From positions 310,001-374,000 of the forward strand of contig NZ_SMFM01000002.1 of assembly GCF_004349085.1 (NCBI RefSeq): a stretch of DNA of 64,000 nucleotides. Direction: 5' to 3'. The notes under the pieces were generated by a model, which saw nothing but the letters and a program-made list of their open reading frames with translations, did no database searches and was not told the DNA's origin. The position numbers were made by a program, and so were the translations under genes. The stretch is from Flavobacterium caseinilyticum (GTDB taxonomy: Bacteria; Bacteroidota; Bacteroidia; Flavobacteriales; Flavobacteriaceae). Positions 41,272 through 50,507 of the stretch are shown here, piece after piece. Each line of letters begins with the position of its first letter. Position 1 is the first letter of the stretch.

Positions 41272-41712
41272 TTAATCGCTGCTGTTAAACTCAAAGCTCA
41301 ACTGCCTTTCGTTCCCGAAATTATCCGAAATCCATACATCAAAGGATTGGGAGACGGTGGAGTTCGAAGTATAATACAATCTGAATTGCTTAGCCCGTAA
41401 CGGATACAAATCGTTGGGCAGATAAGGTGGCGCATCGTTATACTGCAAAGTTCCTTGTCCGTCAAATTGGAAGTAACGAATAAAGTATTGTGTGTTACTA
41501 TAATTACCGGTTGGCTGTATTGTCAGCCTAATCTCTACGGTATTGCCATTAGCAATTTCTTTGGGTACGGGCATCACCTTTAACTCAAAAGGGAAATTAT
41601 TTTGTATTTCCAGTTCGTCTTTGCTACAGGATGTAACGGAGCTCATCAGGATTGTCAGCAATACATACATTGGCAGTAATCCTATTCTGAATCTATTAAA
41701 AAATGTTATCAT
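41272..41712 (-). CDS. traQ: Conjugal transfer protein TraQ (DUF3872)
   Basis: A 146-residue lipoprotein-like protein with a signal segment ending SSVTSCSKDELEIQ, the characteristic start of TraQ, then NFPFELKVMPVPKEIANG and a beta-rich domain ending in RLYYTSNSTVSQ. It is the last gene of the leftward transfer operon, 11 bp after traO. Essential role in Bacteroidetes transfer is reported for the family but the mechanism is unclear. Confidence 0.85.
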   Translation of the reverse strand: MITFFNRFRIGLLPMYVLLTILMSSVTSCSKDELEIQNNFPFELKVMPVPKEIANGNTVEIRLTIQPTGNYSNTQYFIRYFQFDGQGTLQYNDAPPYLPNDLYPLRAKQFRLYYTSNSTVSQSFDVWISDNFGNERQLSFEFNSSD

Positions 41713-41723
41713 TGTTTTATATT

Positions 41724-42284
41724 TTAAAAGTTAATCCTCAATCCCAGACCCGCTGATGGTCGGAACAGTTCCAGGTCCGTACCCCACAAAACTTTTGTAC
41801 GACCCTGAAGAATCAACACAAAACGGTCGGACAGGTATGTTTCAAAAGACAGCCGTCCGCCTGCGCCGTATATGAAATTGTCCTCAGTCAGTATTTTTGC
41901 CCCGTCATACAACAAAGCTTCGCCACGGTTAATGCTTTCATAACCAAGTACACCAGTTATTGCTGCATTCAGGGTAATATTCTTACGGGTATCACCAAGC
42001 AGGAAGAAACTGTAACCACCTTCTGCTGTGTATGTTTCCTGTGGTAAGCGGAGGTTTTTATACGCATCATACTGGTACGTATATTCCAATGCCCAAAGCT
42101 GATAATTACCATTTTTACCGTTTACGGTCATACCGATATTGAGGTAGTAGTTCCTGCCGGGATAGTCATCGGATAAGGTTCCTGCGTTTACTTCCAGTCC
42201 TTTCTGTTTAGGCAGCATTCGTTGTGCCTGTGCAATAGTGATGCCTATAAGGACAAACATCATCGTATAAATATACTTTTTCAT
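41724..42284 (-). CDS. traO: Conjugal transfer protein TraO
   Basis: A 186-residue protein with a signal peptide (MKKYIYTMMFVLIGITIAQA) and a beta-rich mature part with alternating aromatics, ending GLGLRINF, typical of an outer-membrane barrel or barrel-like fold. It matches TraO of Bacteroidetes conjugative transposons by position (after traN) and motif QKGLEVNAGTLSDD. The gene traP that often lies after traO is absent. Confidence 0.85.
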   Translation of the reverse strand: MKKYIYTMMFVLIGITIAQAQRMLPKQKGLEVNAGTLSDDYPGRNYYLNIGMTVNGKNGNYQLWALEYTYQYDAYKNLRLPQETYTAEGGYSFFLLGDTRKNITLNAAITGVLGYESINRGEALLYDGAKILTEDNFIYGAGGRLSFETYLSDRFVLILQGRTKVLWGTDLELFRPSAGLGLRINF

Positions 42285-42311
42285 TTTTCTGTTATTACGT
42301 TTAATGGATTA

Positions 42312-43205
42312 CTAAAATTTCAGGTGCATATCGTTAATCAAACGAGCCTTGATCAAATCGGAATTTTCTACCTGAAGTGTTTGATGTCTGCCCCCATTCT
42401 TCTCGAAAATCTCAATCAATAACACCTTGTCATCGGCAATGGTAAACTGGTCCAACAGGAACACATTTTGTTCTGTTGTTTTTCCTCCAATCTCACTGAG
42501 TGGCTTGTAAGTACGTAGTGGTGTCACTGGTCTTTCCTGTACCACGGTTCGCTTGGCAATCTTTTTATCCATCACTTTGAAATTTATAAAATCAATCTGA
42601 AAAGGAACATTGGTACGGTTTCCGAGTTCCGTATGGAAATAGTATTTACCATTATGGATGTAAATTCCCTTCAGGATAAACTGTATGCCGAAACTTTTCG
42701 CCCCGATATGCTTTACAATGCTTTTATCGTTTTTGTAAATTGTTTCCAGTAACAAGCCTGCCAGAGATGGTGAGTTGTTACCCAACTCTTCAAAAAGCAC
42801 ATCACTTCTATTAGCCTTGTCCACTGTCTTTTGAATTGTTAGCAGGTCATAACTCAACACCTCCGGGGATGAGCTGTAATGCACATTGAAGCTGTAAAAA
42901 TGGCCGTCATTGGTAATTACCGAAAAATTGGTTTCCGGTTCAAATTCTTTTACCGATGCTTTTACACGTAGTACATTTTCGGCATCTTCAGCTTTTCCCG
43001 CAATCAGATATTCACTGCCCAGATCCACGTAGCGGATAGCGGTCGGGAAAATCAGATGCGAAGTCTTGTCATAAGTAACTTCCATACAGTACGGTTCTAT
43101 CGTACCCAAAGCAAGAGGAGTTTTTGCACTGTCCTGTGCAAAAGAGGATACGGCAAAGCCAATGATCATGGTAAATGCCCAAAAGGTTTTTAAGTAATTT
43201 TTCAT
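42312..43205 (-). CDS. traN: Conjugal transfer protein TraN (VirB9-like, DUF4138)
   Basis: A 297-residue secreted protein (signal peptide to about residue 23). The domain starts with TIEPYCMEVTYDKTSHLIFPTAIRYVDLGS, the TraN hallmark, and ends with FLLDQFTIADDKVLLIEIFEKNGGR. It is taken to be the VirB9-type outer part of the transfer channel, interacting with TraM. Spacing to traM 25 bp. Confidence 0.9.
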   Translation of the reverse strand: MKNYLKTFWAFTMIIGFAVSSFAQDSAKTPLALGTIEPYCMEVTYDKTSHLIFPTAIRYVDLGSEYLIAGKAEDAENVLRVKASVKEFEPETNFSVITNDGHFYSFNVHYSSSPEVLSYDLLTIQKTVDKANRSDVLFEELGNNSPSLAGLLLETIYKNDKSIVKHIGAKSFGIQFILKGIYIHNGKYYFHTELGNRTNVPFQIDFINFKVMDKKIAKRTVVQERPVTPLRTYKPLSEIGGKTTEQNVFLLDQFTIADDKVLLIEIFEKNGGRHQTLQVENSDLIKARLINDMHLKF

Positions 43206-43230
43206 TGTTTAATTCTATTTATGTTTAACA

Positions 43231-44556
43231 TTATTTTTTGGAAACAAGGAACAGTTGATGCCCTGCCTTTAAGGTAACTTTCGGTGTCTTTACTTTTTTG
43301 GAGAAATAGCCCGAAATGCCCTGTATTACACCACGGCTCAAATCAGCGGCAACCTGTTGTCCTGCCGATTGGGTAAGCATCAGGCTCGTCCCGGATTGCT
43401 GGCTCATATTGCCAGCCATTTCAGTAAGGGCATTCATTTCTTGCGAATAGGGCACATACAAACCATGCTGACCGTCAAGATCATAAATCGTAATATCAAC
43501 GGGGATGATGTTTCCGTCCAGTTCTATGGAAGTAACTTTGAGCTGTAAACGTCCTCCCTCAAGTTTGGCATTAGCCGTTAAAATTGTTCCTTTGGGAATG
43601 ATAAGATTAGGCGTTTGGGCGGGTTCCAGTAACCGTAAGCGTACTCCAGTTTCACCGATAATGGTCTGCGTTTCCTGTACACAGGCTTTTATACTGTTTT
43701 TGGGTTGTACCACTTGTTCTAAAGCACTGGTAGTATAAAAACGGCTGTTCTTGTTTTGACTCCAATCTGCTAAAAAGGCACTATCGTTAGGCTCACGGTA
43801 CAAGGCGGATACAGTGTTCTTTCTTGTTGAAGTGAATGCCACAAACTGCTCTTTTTGTGCAGACGAAGACGACTTAGAAACAGCACCATTGGAAGATACA
43901 ACTTCTCCCATATTTGTACCTGAAGGAAGATATTTTGCAGCCATCTGATAGGATTTCTCCATCAATGCCAATTGGTTATCTACTGATACTCCCGCAGGAA
44001 CGTCTTTCTCAGCCAGTTTTTCCTTTAATTCCTCCAATTGCTTGCGGAGTTCCTGCGATTCAGAATTATCGTCCTTATAGAAAGAACCTAATGTGCTTTG
44101 CACATTGCGGTAACTGTTCAAAGCAGGATTACTTTGTTTTCCAGATCCGTTGGCACTGCTGTAGCTTTCTTCCTCTTCAGGCAGCTCCTCTCCCACTTCT
44201 CCTTTTTCGTCTGCATTCCAGTAATCAGAAAGAGATGTGAGAGCGTTCCGTTTTTCCTGATTCTTACGCTCCAGCATTTCCTCCTCGTATGCCGTACCTT
44301 TATCGTCAGGCATTCCTGCACCAGTAGCCTGAGGTACGACCTCGTTCAGTCCGATTTTATCGATTTCCTTTTTCTCGGAAGACGGTTTAAATATCAAGTA
44401 CATACAGCCGAGGAAAACAACACCCATCAAACCGAAGATGAGGGGCTTTTTAAGCTTTTGGGCTTTGTTCTGTGTACTGTCTTGCACATCATCGGTTTCT
44501 TTTAGGTTACCATCAGTTACCCGAACAACCGTTTTTTTATTCTCATTTTCTTTCAT
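43231..44556 (-). CDS. traM: Conjugal transfer protein TraM (VirB10-like)
   Basis: A 441-residue protein: charged cytoplasmic start, one membrane helix (about residues 38-56, PLIFGLMGVVFLGCMYLIF), a long acidic and Ser-rich periplasmic linker, and a C-terminal beta domain (PKGTILTANAKLEGGRLQLKV about residues 320-345) as in VirB10/TraM. It would span the periplasm and link inner and outer membrane parts of the channel. Confidence 0.9.
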   Translation of the reverse strand: MKENENKKTVVRVTDGNLKETDDVQDSTQNKAQKLKKPLIFGLMGVVFLGCMYLIFKPSSEKKEIDKIGLNEVVPQATGAGMPDDKGTAYEEEMLERKNQEKRNALTSLSDYWNADEKGEVGEELPEEEESYSSANGSGKQSNPALNSYRNVQSTLGSFYKDDNSESQELRKQLEELKEKLAEKDVPAGVSVDNQLALMEKSYQMAAKYLPSGTNMGEVVSSNGAVSKSSSSAQKEQFVAFTSTRKNTVSALYREPNDSAFLADWSQNKNSRFYTTSALEQVVQPKNSIKACVQETQTIIGETGVRLRLLEPAQTPNLIIPKGTILTANAKLEGGRLQLKVTSIELDGNIIPVDITIYDLDGQHGLYVPYSQEMNALTEMAGNMSQQSGTSLMLTQSAGQQVAADLSRGVIQGISGYFSKKVKTPKVTLKAGHQLFLVSKK

Positions 44557-44561
44557 AAATC

Positions 44562-44831
44562 TTATTTTTTTAAAATTGTTGATAATGTGTCCTTCAAGTG
44601 TGCGGGACTTCCTTTCTTTTTGAGAACAGGATTTTCGATATGCTCGATGGCCATATCGTTATTGGACTTGCTGGTATCATACCATACTTTGAAAATAGCC
44701 ACTGCGCTAAGCAACAGATACCCCGCAAAAAAGTAAAGCGTGTACTTGTGCTGTTTTCTTAAAGGCAATTTTCGCCAATGTTCATCCAGTTTCTCAAACC
44801 ACTTGTTCATATCAGTTCGTATTTTTTTCAT
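44562..44831 (-). CDS. traL: Conjugal transfer protein TraL (DUF3989)
   Basis: An 89-residue protein with a basic amphipathic start (WFEKLDEHWRKLPLRKQHKY), one membrane helix (TLYFFAGYLLLSAVAIFKV) and a charged tail. The pattern and its place between traK and traM identify TraL. Gaps of 5 and 10 bp to its neighbours indicate one transcript. Confidence 0.85.
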   Translation of the reverse strand: MKKIRTDMNKWFEKLDEHWRKLPLRKQHKYTLYFFAGYLLLSAVAIFKVWYDTSKSNNDMAIEHIENPVLKKKGSPAHLKDTLSTILKK

Positions 44832-44841
44832 ATCCTACGTT

Positions 44842-45465
44842 TTAGCGTTCAATGACCTCTATATCTTTGTTTTCCAAAACAGCAAACTTTTCGATATTGA
44901 AGCCCTGCGGGTTATTATCCGAACGGACAGAGTTCACAAGAAAACAGGAAGTAAAAAGATTACGTTTGGTCACATTACTAGAACGGATGATGAACTGTCT
45001 GGCATAGGTGCGTACCGAATAGGGATAGGTGTCGAAATTGCAGACCACACTATCTACTTCGATACGTTGCTGTACGTTGCCCGATATTATACGGTTGTAA
45101 TATCCCTTTTCCGAAAGGTCTTTGTAATAATCAAAAGCACTTTTATCGGCAAGGTTAAACGCCCGGCTCATATTACTTTCGATAGCATTCTTATCGGGAG
45201 CCAGCGTAAAGAACAGTTCGTGAAAACGTCTTACATGTTCCCTTGCTTCGACCGGACGGTTGATGGACGCATCCTGTGCAAGTGCCAGCATCAGTGATTT
45301 GCCATTGTCCAATACATAGATCTTCTGGCGTTGTTCTTCTGCAAAGCGGTAGGATTGCCATACTGCATATCCTGCAACACTGATGCAGAGAACGGCAAAT
45401 ACAAGAGCGTACAACCTGATTTGGCGAAAACTGTTTTCGATATTTCTTAGCGTTTTAAATTCCAT
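44842..45465 (-). CDS. traK: Conjugal transfer protein TraK (VirB8-like)
   Basis: A 207-residue protein with one N-terminal membrane helix (about residues 17-35) and a periplasmic NTF2-like domain. EFKTLRNIENSFRQIRLYAL at the start and EAREHVRRFHELFFTLAPD in the centre are the TraK hallmarks. It is a VirB8-type assembly factor of the channel. Confidence 0.9.
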   Translation of the reverse strand: MEFKTLRNIENSFRQIRLYALVFAVLCISVAGYAVWQSYRFAEEQRQKIYVLDNGKSLMLALAQDASINRPVEAREHVRRFHELFFTLAPDKNAIESNMSRAFNLADKSAFDYYKDLSEKGYYNRIISGNVQQRIEVDSVVCNFDTYPYSVRTYARQFIIRSSNVTKRNLFTSCFLVNSVRSDNNPQGFNIEKFAVLENKDIEVIER

Positions 45466-45489
45466 TTTTTACTGATTAATCGTTCTACA

Positions 45490-46482
45490 TTATTTGAGTA
45501 ATTGCCCGCCGATATTTCCTGCTGCCGAGCCGGCTCCGGCTCCAGCAATATTTCCGGCTTTCATTGCGGTTTGGTTTACATTACGAGTAAAATTCCCTGC
45601 CCCACCAGCCTGAATAATCCAGCCTGTCACGGTCGGAATGGTAAAATATCCCACAATGCCAATGATCATAAAAATCACATATACGGTATTTGACGTATCG
45701 GGAATGAAAGTCGGGTCAGCAAGCATTTCGATATCCCTTTCTATAATCAGAGATTGTATCTTAGCAAGCATGCAGCTGAACAGGTCGACAACGGGTAGCC
45801 ATAGATATACACTAACGTATCGGGTAAGCCATTGCGAAAGTGTGGATTGAAAACCATCCCAAACCGATATAGCAAAAGCTATCGGACCCAAAATAGACAG
45901 CACAATCAAAAAGAAAGTACGTATGGTGTCAATTACCAGAGCAGCTGCCTGAAATAGAATTTCCAGTAATTCCCTGAACCAGTTTTTTACAGACTGCTCA
46001 ATGCTGAACATTCCTCTTTCCATATACATCCCTGACATCGTGACCAGATCAGATGGTGACCAACCCAGTTCTTCCAGTTTTTTATCGAATTCTTCGTCCG
46101 ATACCAAATAGGCGTTTTCAGGATTTCGAAGCATGGCTTCCCGTTCCAACAGGTCTTTTTTTGTCTGCAGGTCGTTCAGATCAAGCACCTGATTTTCGAG
46201 AATGGCATGTGTCCCCTGTACCACTGGGCTTAGCACTGCATTGATAGTTCCAAGTACCATGGTCGGGAAGAACATAATACAAAGGCCTAATGCAAAAGGA
46301 CGAAGCAAAGGGTACATATCAATAGGCTCTGCCCGGCTTAGTGCCTGCCATACCTTAATAGCTACATAGAATAAGGCTCCCAAACCAGCTACTCCTTTAG
46401 CCACTGCCGCCATATCGGCGGACAGTGGTAGCATCTTATCATACAAGGAGCGCAGAACCTCGTGAAGATTATCAAATTCCAT
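45490..46482 (-). CDS. traJ: Conjugal transfer protein TraJ (TrbL/VirB6-like)
   Basis: A 330-residue polytopic membrane protein with about five to six hydrophobic segments (for example FYVAIKVWQALSRAEPIDMY, LVIDTIRTFFLIVLSILGPI, VIFMIIGIVGYFTIPTVTGW). The C-terminus is Gly/Ala-rich (AGAGAGSAAGNIGG). Start and order match TraJ. It would form the inner-membrane core of the channel. The gap to traI is 3 bp. Confidence 0.9.
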   Translation of the reverse strand: MEFDNLHEVLRSLYDKMLPLSADMAAVAKGVAGLGALFYVAIKVWQALSRAEPIDMYPLLRPFALGLCIMFFPTMVLGTINAVLSPVVQGTHAILENQVLDLNDLQTKKDLLEREAMLRNPENAYLVSDEEFDKKLEELGWSPSDLVTMSGMYMERGMFSIEQSVKNWFRELLEILFQAAALVIDTIRTFFLIVLSILGPIAFAISVWDGFQSTLSQWLTRYVSVYLWLPVVDLFSCMLAKIQSLIIERDIEMLADPTFIPDTSNTVYVIFMIIGIVGYFTIPTVTGWIIQAGGAGNFTRNVNQTAMKAGNIAGAGAGSAAGNIGGQLLK

Positions 46483-46485
46483 AGC

Positions 46486-47118
46486 TTACCAGTATTTTTG
46501 GTTAGCTGTTCCATAGAGGTCTAGTACTCTTTTAGTATTGTTCTGCTTTTTTGCCCTAAGAAAGCTTACGGAAATATTTTTGTTCGTGTAATAGCGTACA
46601 AGGCTGTGGTATTCCTTCACTTCTTTGTACACACGGTCAATAATATCCATACGCTCTTTGTCATTCAATGACAAACTGGAAGAGCTTACGATCTGTTTGA
46701 GTTCTTTCAGCAGTGCTGTACTTTCGTTGAGCAGTGCTGCATAACCATTGGCGATAGCCATCAATTCCTGGGGAGAAAAATTGGGATCATTCATCATTTT
46801 GCCAAAATTCTGAACATACATTTCGGAAACATCGCCAACCAGCAGTACTGTCTGCTGCACCTTACGGGCATCTTTCACCAAATTGTTGACAGCTTGCAAC
46901 TTATCATAGTATTCTTTGCCCTGTTTATATACCTTTTCCACTTCCTTGAAATTTTTAATAACATTGGATACCGTGGATGAAGTCTGTACCATTTCATTGG
47001 CACTGTTAACAATTCCCTGAGCCAGATTTGTGGGGTCTGTAACCACCCATTGGGCTTTTGCGGACGGTGCTACAGCCAACATTAGTGCTGTCAACACCAT
47101 GAATAGTATTTTTTTCAT
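46486..47118 (-). CDS. traI: Conjugal transfer protein TraI (DUF4141)
   Basis: A 210-residue protein with a signal peptide (MKKILFMVLTALMLAVAPSAKA) and a helical mature part: WVVTDPTNLAQGIVNSANEM, then long coiled coils. It matches Bacteroidetes TraI, considered VirB5-like, a periplasmic or surface adhesin/assembly protein. This TraI is not a relaxase despite the name. Confidence 0.9.
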   Translation of the reverse strand: MKKILFMVLTALMLAVAPSAKAQWVVTDPTNLAQGIVNSANEMVQTSSTVSNVIKNFKEVEKVYKQGKEYYDKLQAVNNLVKDARKVQQTVLLVGDVSEMYVQNFGKMMNDPNFSPQELMAIANGYAALLNESTALLKELKQIVSSSSLSLNDKERMDIIDRVYKEVKEYHSLVRYYTNKNISVSFLRAKKQNNTKRVLDLYGTANQKYW

Positions 47119-47152
47119 TGTTCTTCGATTTTTAAATGATTAATAATTGTAT

Positions 47153-49648
47153 TTACTTTTCTCTTCTTTGTAGGGCTATCCGTTTGATAGCGTGCTCTAC
47201 ATTTCCATCTAGTTCACCGGCAAGCTTCATCACTTCCATTTTCTCCGTTTCCTCGGTGGTATAGGCGAGATATTCTTCAACGGACACTTCTGTGGCATAA
47301 ACTGCAGAATGGGTTCCACCCAAACCAATCCAAACTTCCTTGTAGAGCCGTGATGGGTCATTATTCATATTGATCGAAAGTACCTGTGCCTTTTCTTTAT
47401 CAGACAAGCCAAGCATTGCCTGTATGTCATCAAACTTGTTCATGTACTTGCGCTGGTCGAGCAGGATTTTACAATCGGAATTGTTGATGATACTTTCCTT
47501 GACGATGGGTGATTGGATGATGTCATCTACCTCTTGCGTTACTACTATGGCTTCTCCGAAAAACTTCCTGACCGTTTTAAAGAGGTACTTTATATATTCT
47601 GCCATTCCCTCTTTAGCAATCGCTTTCCAAGCCTCTTCAATCAGAATGAGTTTGCGGATACCTTTCAATCTTCTCATCTTGTTAATGAACACCTCCATGA
47701 TGATGATGGTCACAATTGGAAAGAGAATTTTATGGTCTTTGATCGCATCAATTTCAAACACAATGAAGCGTTTGGAAAGCAGGTCTAACTGTTTATCAGA
47801 ATTGAGCAGGTAATCGTATTCGCCTCCTTTATAGTAAGGTTCCAGTACGTTCAAAAAATTAGCGATGTCAAAGTCTTTTTCCCGAACCTGTTTTTCTTCC
47901 AATACCTTACGATAATCACCCTGCACGTAATTATAGAAACCATTGAAAGAAGCATATACATCATCCTGTTTGATACGCTCGATATAGCCACTTACCGCAT
48001 TGGATAATGCCACTTCTTCGGAACGTGTCGGTGGTTCATCGTCACGTTTCCAAAGTGTAAGTATCAGGGTTTTGACACTTTCTCTTTTCTCTATGTCAAA
48101 CACTCCATCATCGGTATAGAATGGATTGAAGGCAATGGGATTGTCTTCTGTGTAAGTGAAGTAAACCCCGTCTTCGCCTTTGGTTTTTCCTTTGATAAGT
48201 TCACATAATCCCTGATACGAGTTACCCGTATCTACCAGCAGAACGTGTGCGCCTTGCTCGTAGTATTGCCTAACCATGTGGTTGGTAAAGAAAGATTTAC
48301 CGCTTCCCGAAGGACCCAATATAAACTTGTTTCGGTTCGTGATAATACCTCGCTTCATCGGCAGGTCGGAAATGTCAAGATGGATAGGTTTTCCAGTCAG
48401 ACGGTCTGCCATCTTGATACCAAATGGTGATGGCGAATTATGATAGTTAGTTTCTTCAGTAAAGAAGCACAATGCGGGTTCAATGAACGTGTAAAAGCTT
48501 TCTTCACTTGGAAAATCTCCGGCATTTCCAGGCATTCCTGCCCAGTAGAGCGTAGCCACATCGGTGGTATTATGGCGGGGTTTGCATTCCATCAGTGCCA
48601 AAGCACTACCGCTATCATTCTTTAGCTGTTTGAATTCGCTAGGGTCATCCGACCAAGCCATAACGTTAAAGTGTGCCCTGATGGACGACAGTCCAAAACT
48701 GTGTGCTTCGTTCAGGTACCGCTCTATCCATTCTTTATTGATCTGGTTGGCACGACTGTATCGAGCCAGTGAGTGCATATTCCTTGCGGACTTCTCAAAC
48801 TTTTGCAGGTTGTCTTCGCTGTTATCCAAAAACAGATATTGGTTGTAGATATGATTGCAGTTTAAGAGCAATCCCACTGGAGCAGCAAACGATAAACGGC
48901 AGTCACTCCGGTCGGTAGATAGTTTTTCATAACGGGTATCTGCTGATACAGTTGAAGGCAGATCGTCCGTATCGGATAAAGTGTGCAGGCACAATCTTTT
49001 GTTACCAACGCGCACTTCTTCAGCTCCGATTGCTATATCCTGCATTGGTGTTCCGGCTTCCCTTGACAGCGTTAGATATTGTTCCAATAATCCTTGTTTT
49101 TCATCCGTACCGATGATGTCTTCTTCCGTTAGGCGTCGTAACCCGATAAATCCGCTGTCATTTGCAATACGCTCAAACTGTGCAACCGCTTCCATAAAAC
49201 GATGAATCGCTTCCTTATCCCTGATTTCTTTTGGTATGAGAGCACCTTTACAAAGCGATGAAAAATTACTCTGCGTACGCATTCTTTCCTTAGTGGTTTT
49301 GGTCAGGAACAGGTAGCAATAATGGTTAAGAAAAGGAAGTTCGTTAAAATGCTGTTGGTAGGATTTGCCCAAAAAGCTCAAACCATCACCCGTAATGTCG
49401 GGTGTATAGTTTTCCTTGATGTACCAGTCCTGTTTATGGATAACCGTATAATCAGGCAACGTCTTGATGGCTTTGTGCCAAGCAGAATGAATGGCTTCAT
49501 ATTCCGCAGAAGCCACTGTGAACAGTTCCGGTAAACGCACTTCAAAACAGGCCGTAATGTCTGCATCCTTTGACAGGATACAATTGTTTTCCACCGCTAG
49601 TAAGGGAAACTTATTTTCCAACGTTGTGGTTTTGGCTACATTCCTCAT
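47153..49648 (-). CDS. traG: Conjugal transfer ATPase TraG (VirB4-like)
   Basis: An 831-residue ATPase. Walker A is GPSGSGKS at residues 445-452, Walker B lies in KLILIEEAWKAIAKEG (about residue 670). The N-terminal half holds the VirB4 regulatory domain. It energises pilus assembly and substrate transfer at the inner membrane. The start overlaps the traF stop by 4 bp. It is the best-conserved gene of the operon. Confidence 0.95.
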   Translation of the reverse strand: MRNVAKTTTLENKFPLLAVENNCILSKDADITACFEVRLPELFTVASAEYEAIHSAWHKAIKTLPDYTVIHKQDWYIKENYTPDITGDGLSFLGKSYQQHFNELPFLNHYCYLFLTKTTKERMRTQSNFSSLCKGALIPKEIRDKEAIHRFMEAVAQFERIANDSGFIGLRRLTEEDIIGTDEKQGLLEQYLTLSREAGTPMQDIAIGAEEVRVGNKRLCLHTLSDTDDLPSTVSADTRYEKLSTDRSDCRLSFAAPVGLLLNCNHIYNQYLFLDNSEDNLQKFEKSARNMHSLARYSRANQINKEWIERYLNEAHSFGLSSIRAHFNVMAWSDDPSEFKQLKNDSGSALALMECKPRHNTTDVATLYWAGMPGNAGDFPSEESFYTFIEPALCFFTEETNYHNSPSPFGIKMADRLTGKPIHLDISDLPMKRGIITNRNKFILGPSGSGKSFFTNHMVRQYYEQGAHVLLVDTGNSYQGLCELIKGKTKGEDGVYFTYTEDNPIAFNPFYTDDGVFDIEKRESVKTLILTLWKRDDEPPTRSEEVALSNAVSGYIERIKQDDVYASFNGFYNYVQGDYRKVLEEKQVREKDFDIANFLNVLEPYYKGGEYDYLLNSDKQLDLLSKRFIVFEIDAIKDHKILFPIVTIIIMEVFINKMRRLKGIRKLILIEEAWKAIAKEGMAEYIKYLFKTVRKFFGEAIVVTQEVDDIIQSPIVKESIINNSDCKILLDQRKYMNKFDDIQAMLGLSDKEKAQVLSINMNNDPSRLYKEVWIGLGGTHSAVYATEVSVEEYLAYTTEETEKMEVMKLAGELDGNVEHAIKRIALQRREK

Positions 49649-49974
49649 ACGGCATTCGATTTAGGGGTGAACTTTAAATAGCGATGTACAGGCTTGCGAC
49701 AGATGATGTAACGAGGATGTCTTTTTCTTGCACCGATTTTCATCAGCCCATGTTCTCCATACTTTTTGTTCAGTGAAAAGGTCTGCCATACTATCAGCGA
49801 AGCACCGCCTGCTCCAAGCAACAGGCAGATGTAGGAATTGACCCCGACCATGTAAAGTATCATGACCAGAATAAGCGTTCCCAGCAGTCCGCCTGCGAAT
49901 ATGAACAGGTATTGTGCTTTCAGGCCCTTAAATTCTACCGTTCTTCCGATGCCTTTGTTGATATTGTAATTCAT
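49645..49974 (-). CDS. traF: Conjugal transfer protein TraF (DUF4133, VirB3-like)
   Basis: A 109-residue protein: NINKGIGRTVEFKGLKAQYL then two adjacent membrane helices (about 22-60), then HGLMKIGARKRHPRYI. This is the DUF4133/TraF pattern. VirB3-like proteins work with the VirB4 ATPase encoded directly downstream, and the genes overlap by 4 bp. Confidence 0.9.
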   Translation of the reverse strand: MNYNINKGIGRTVEFKGLKAQYLFIFAGGLLGTLILVMILYMVGVNSYICLLLGAGGASLIVWQTFSLNKKYGEHGLMKIGARKRHPRYIICRKPVHRYLKFTPKSNAV

Positions 49975-49985
49975 AAGGCAAGGGA

Positions 49986-50291
49986 TTAAAGAAAGAATGA
50001 ACGCAAAATGGTAGCCGCAACAATCAAGAAGATACAGGCACCAAACCAGCTTGCCGCCGTCTTGCTTGTGTCGGGATCTCCGCTACTGAACTTGCCGTAC
50101 ACTTTAACCCCTCCAATGAGACCTACCACGGCTCCAATAGCATAGATGAGTTGTGTGGCAGGATCGAAATAGGACGTAACCATTTGAGTGGCTTCGGTGA
50201 TACCAGCTGAACCGTCTCCCTGTGCCATCGCACCCAAACCTGTCAGCATTACCATTGCTGACAGCAGGATTCTTTTTCTTTGTTTTTTCAT
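49986..50291 (-). CDS. traE: Conjugal transfer protein TraE (DUF4134, VirB2-like)
   Basis: A 101-residue protein with a signal segment and two membrane helices (about 48-63 and 84-99). AGITEATQMVTSYFDPATQL and GDPDTSKTAASWFGACIF are the TraE motifs. It is thought to be the pilin-like VirB2 counterpart. First gene of the leftward tra operon in this window. Confidence 0.9.
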   Translation of the reverse strand: MKKQRKRILLSAMVMLTGLGAMAQGDGSAGITEATQMVTSYFDPATQLIYAIGAVVGLIGGVKVYGKFSSGDPDTSKTAASWFGACIFLIVAATILRSFFL

Positions 50292-50346
50292 GATTAAAAC
50301 ACATTAAATTGTTATTGTCTTCCCGTACTTTACGGGCTTTCGGAGA

Positions 50347-50380
50347 CAAAGGTGTTATGAAAATTGAGGTAGTCTAACAA
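50347..50380 (-). promoter_or_regulatory. Candidate tra operon promoter
   Basis: The minus-strand box CACCTTTG (50347-50354) differs from TAnnTTTG by one base and has TTG 23 bp upstream (50378-50380). A box at 34477-34484 near the recombinase has the same CCTTTG core and the same 23-bp spacing, which suggests a shared ICE promoter type. Confidence 0.4.
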
Positions 50381-50507
50381 AGTGGCAGTTAAAGGAATTG
50401 TTTGGAGGTGAGAGGCTTATTAAGCATCAAAATGTAGTATATTAGCCAATCTTAAAAAAAATGAAATACTTATTTAACAACTTCTGACAAAAATATTTAA
50501 AGGATAT

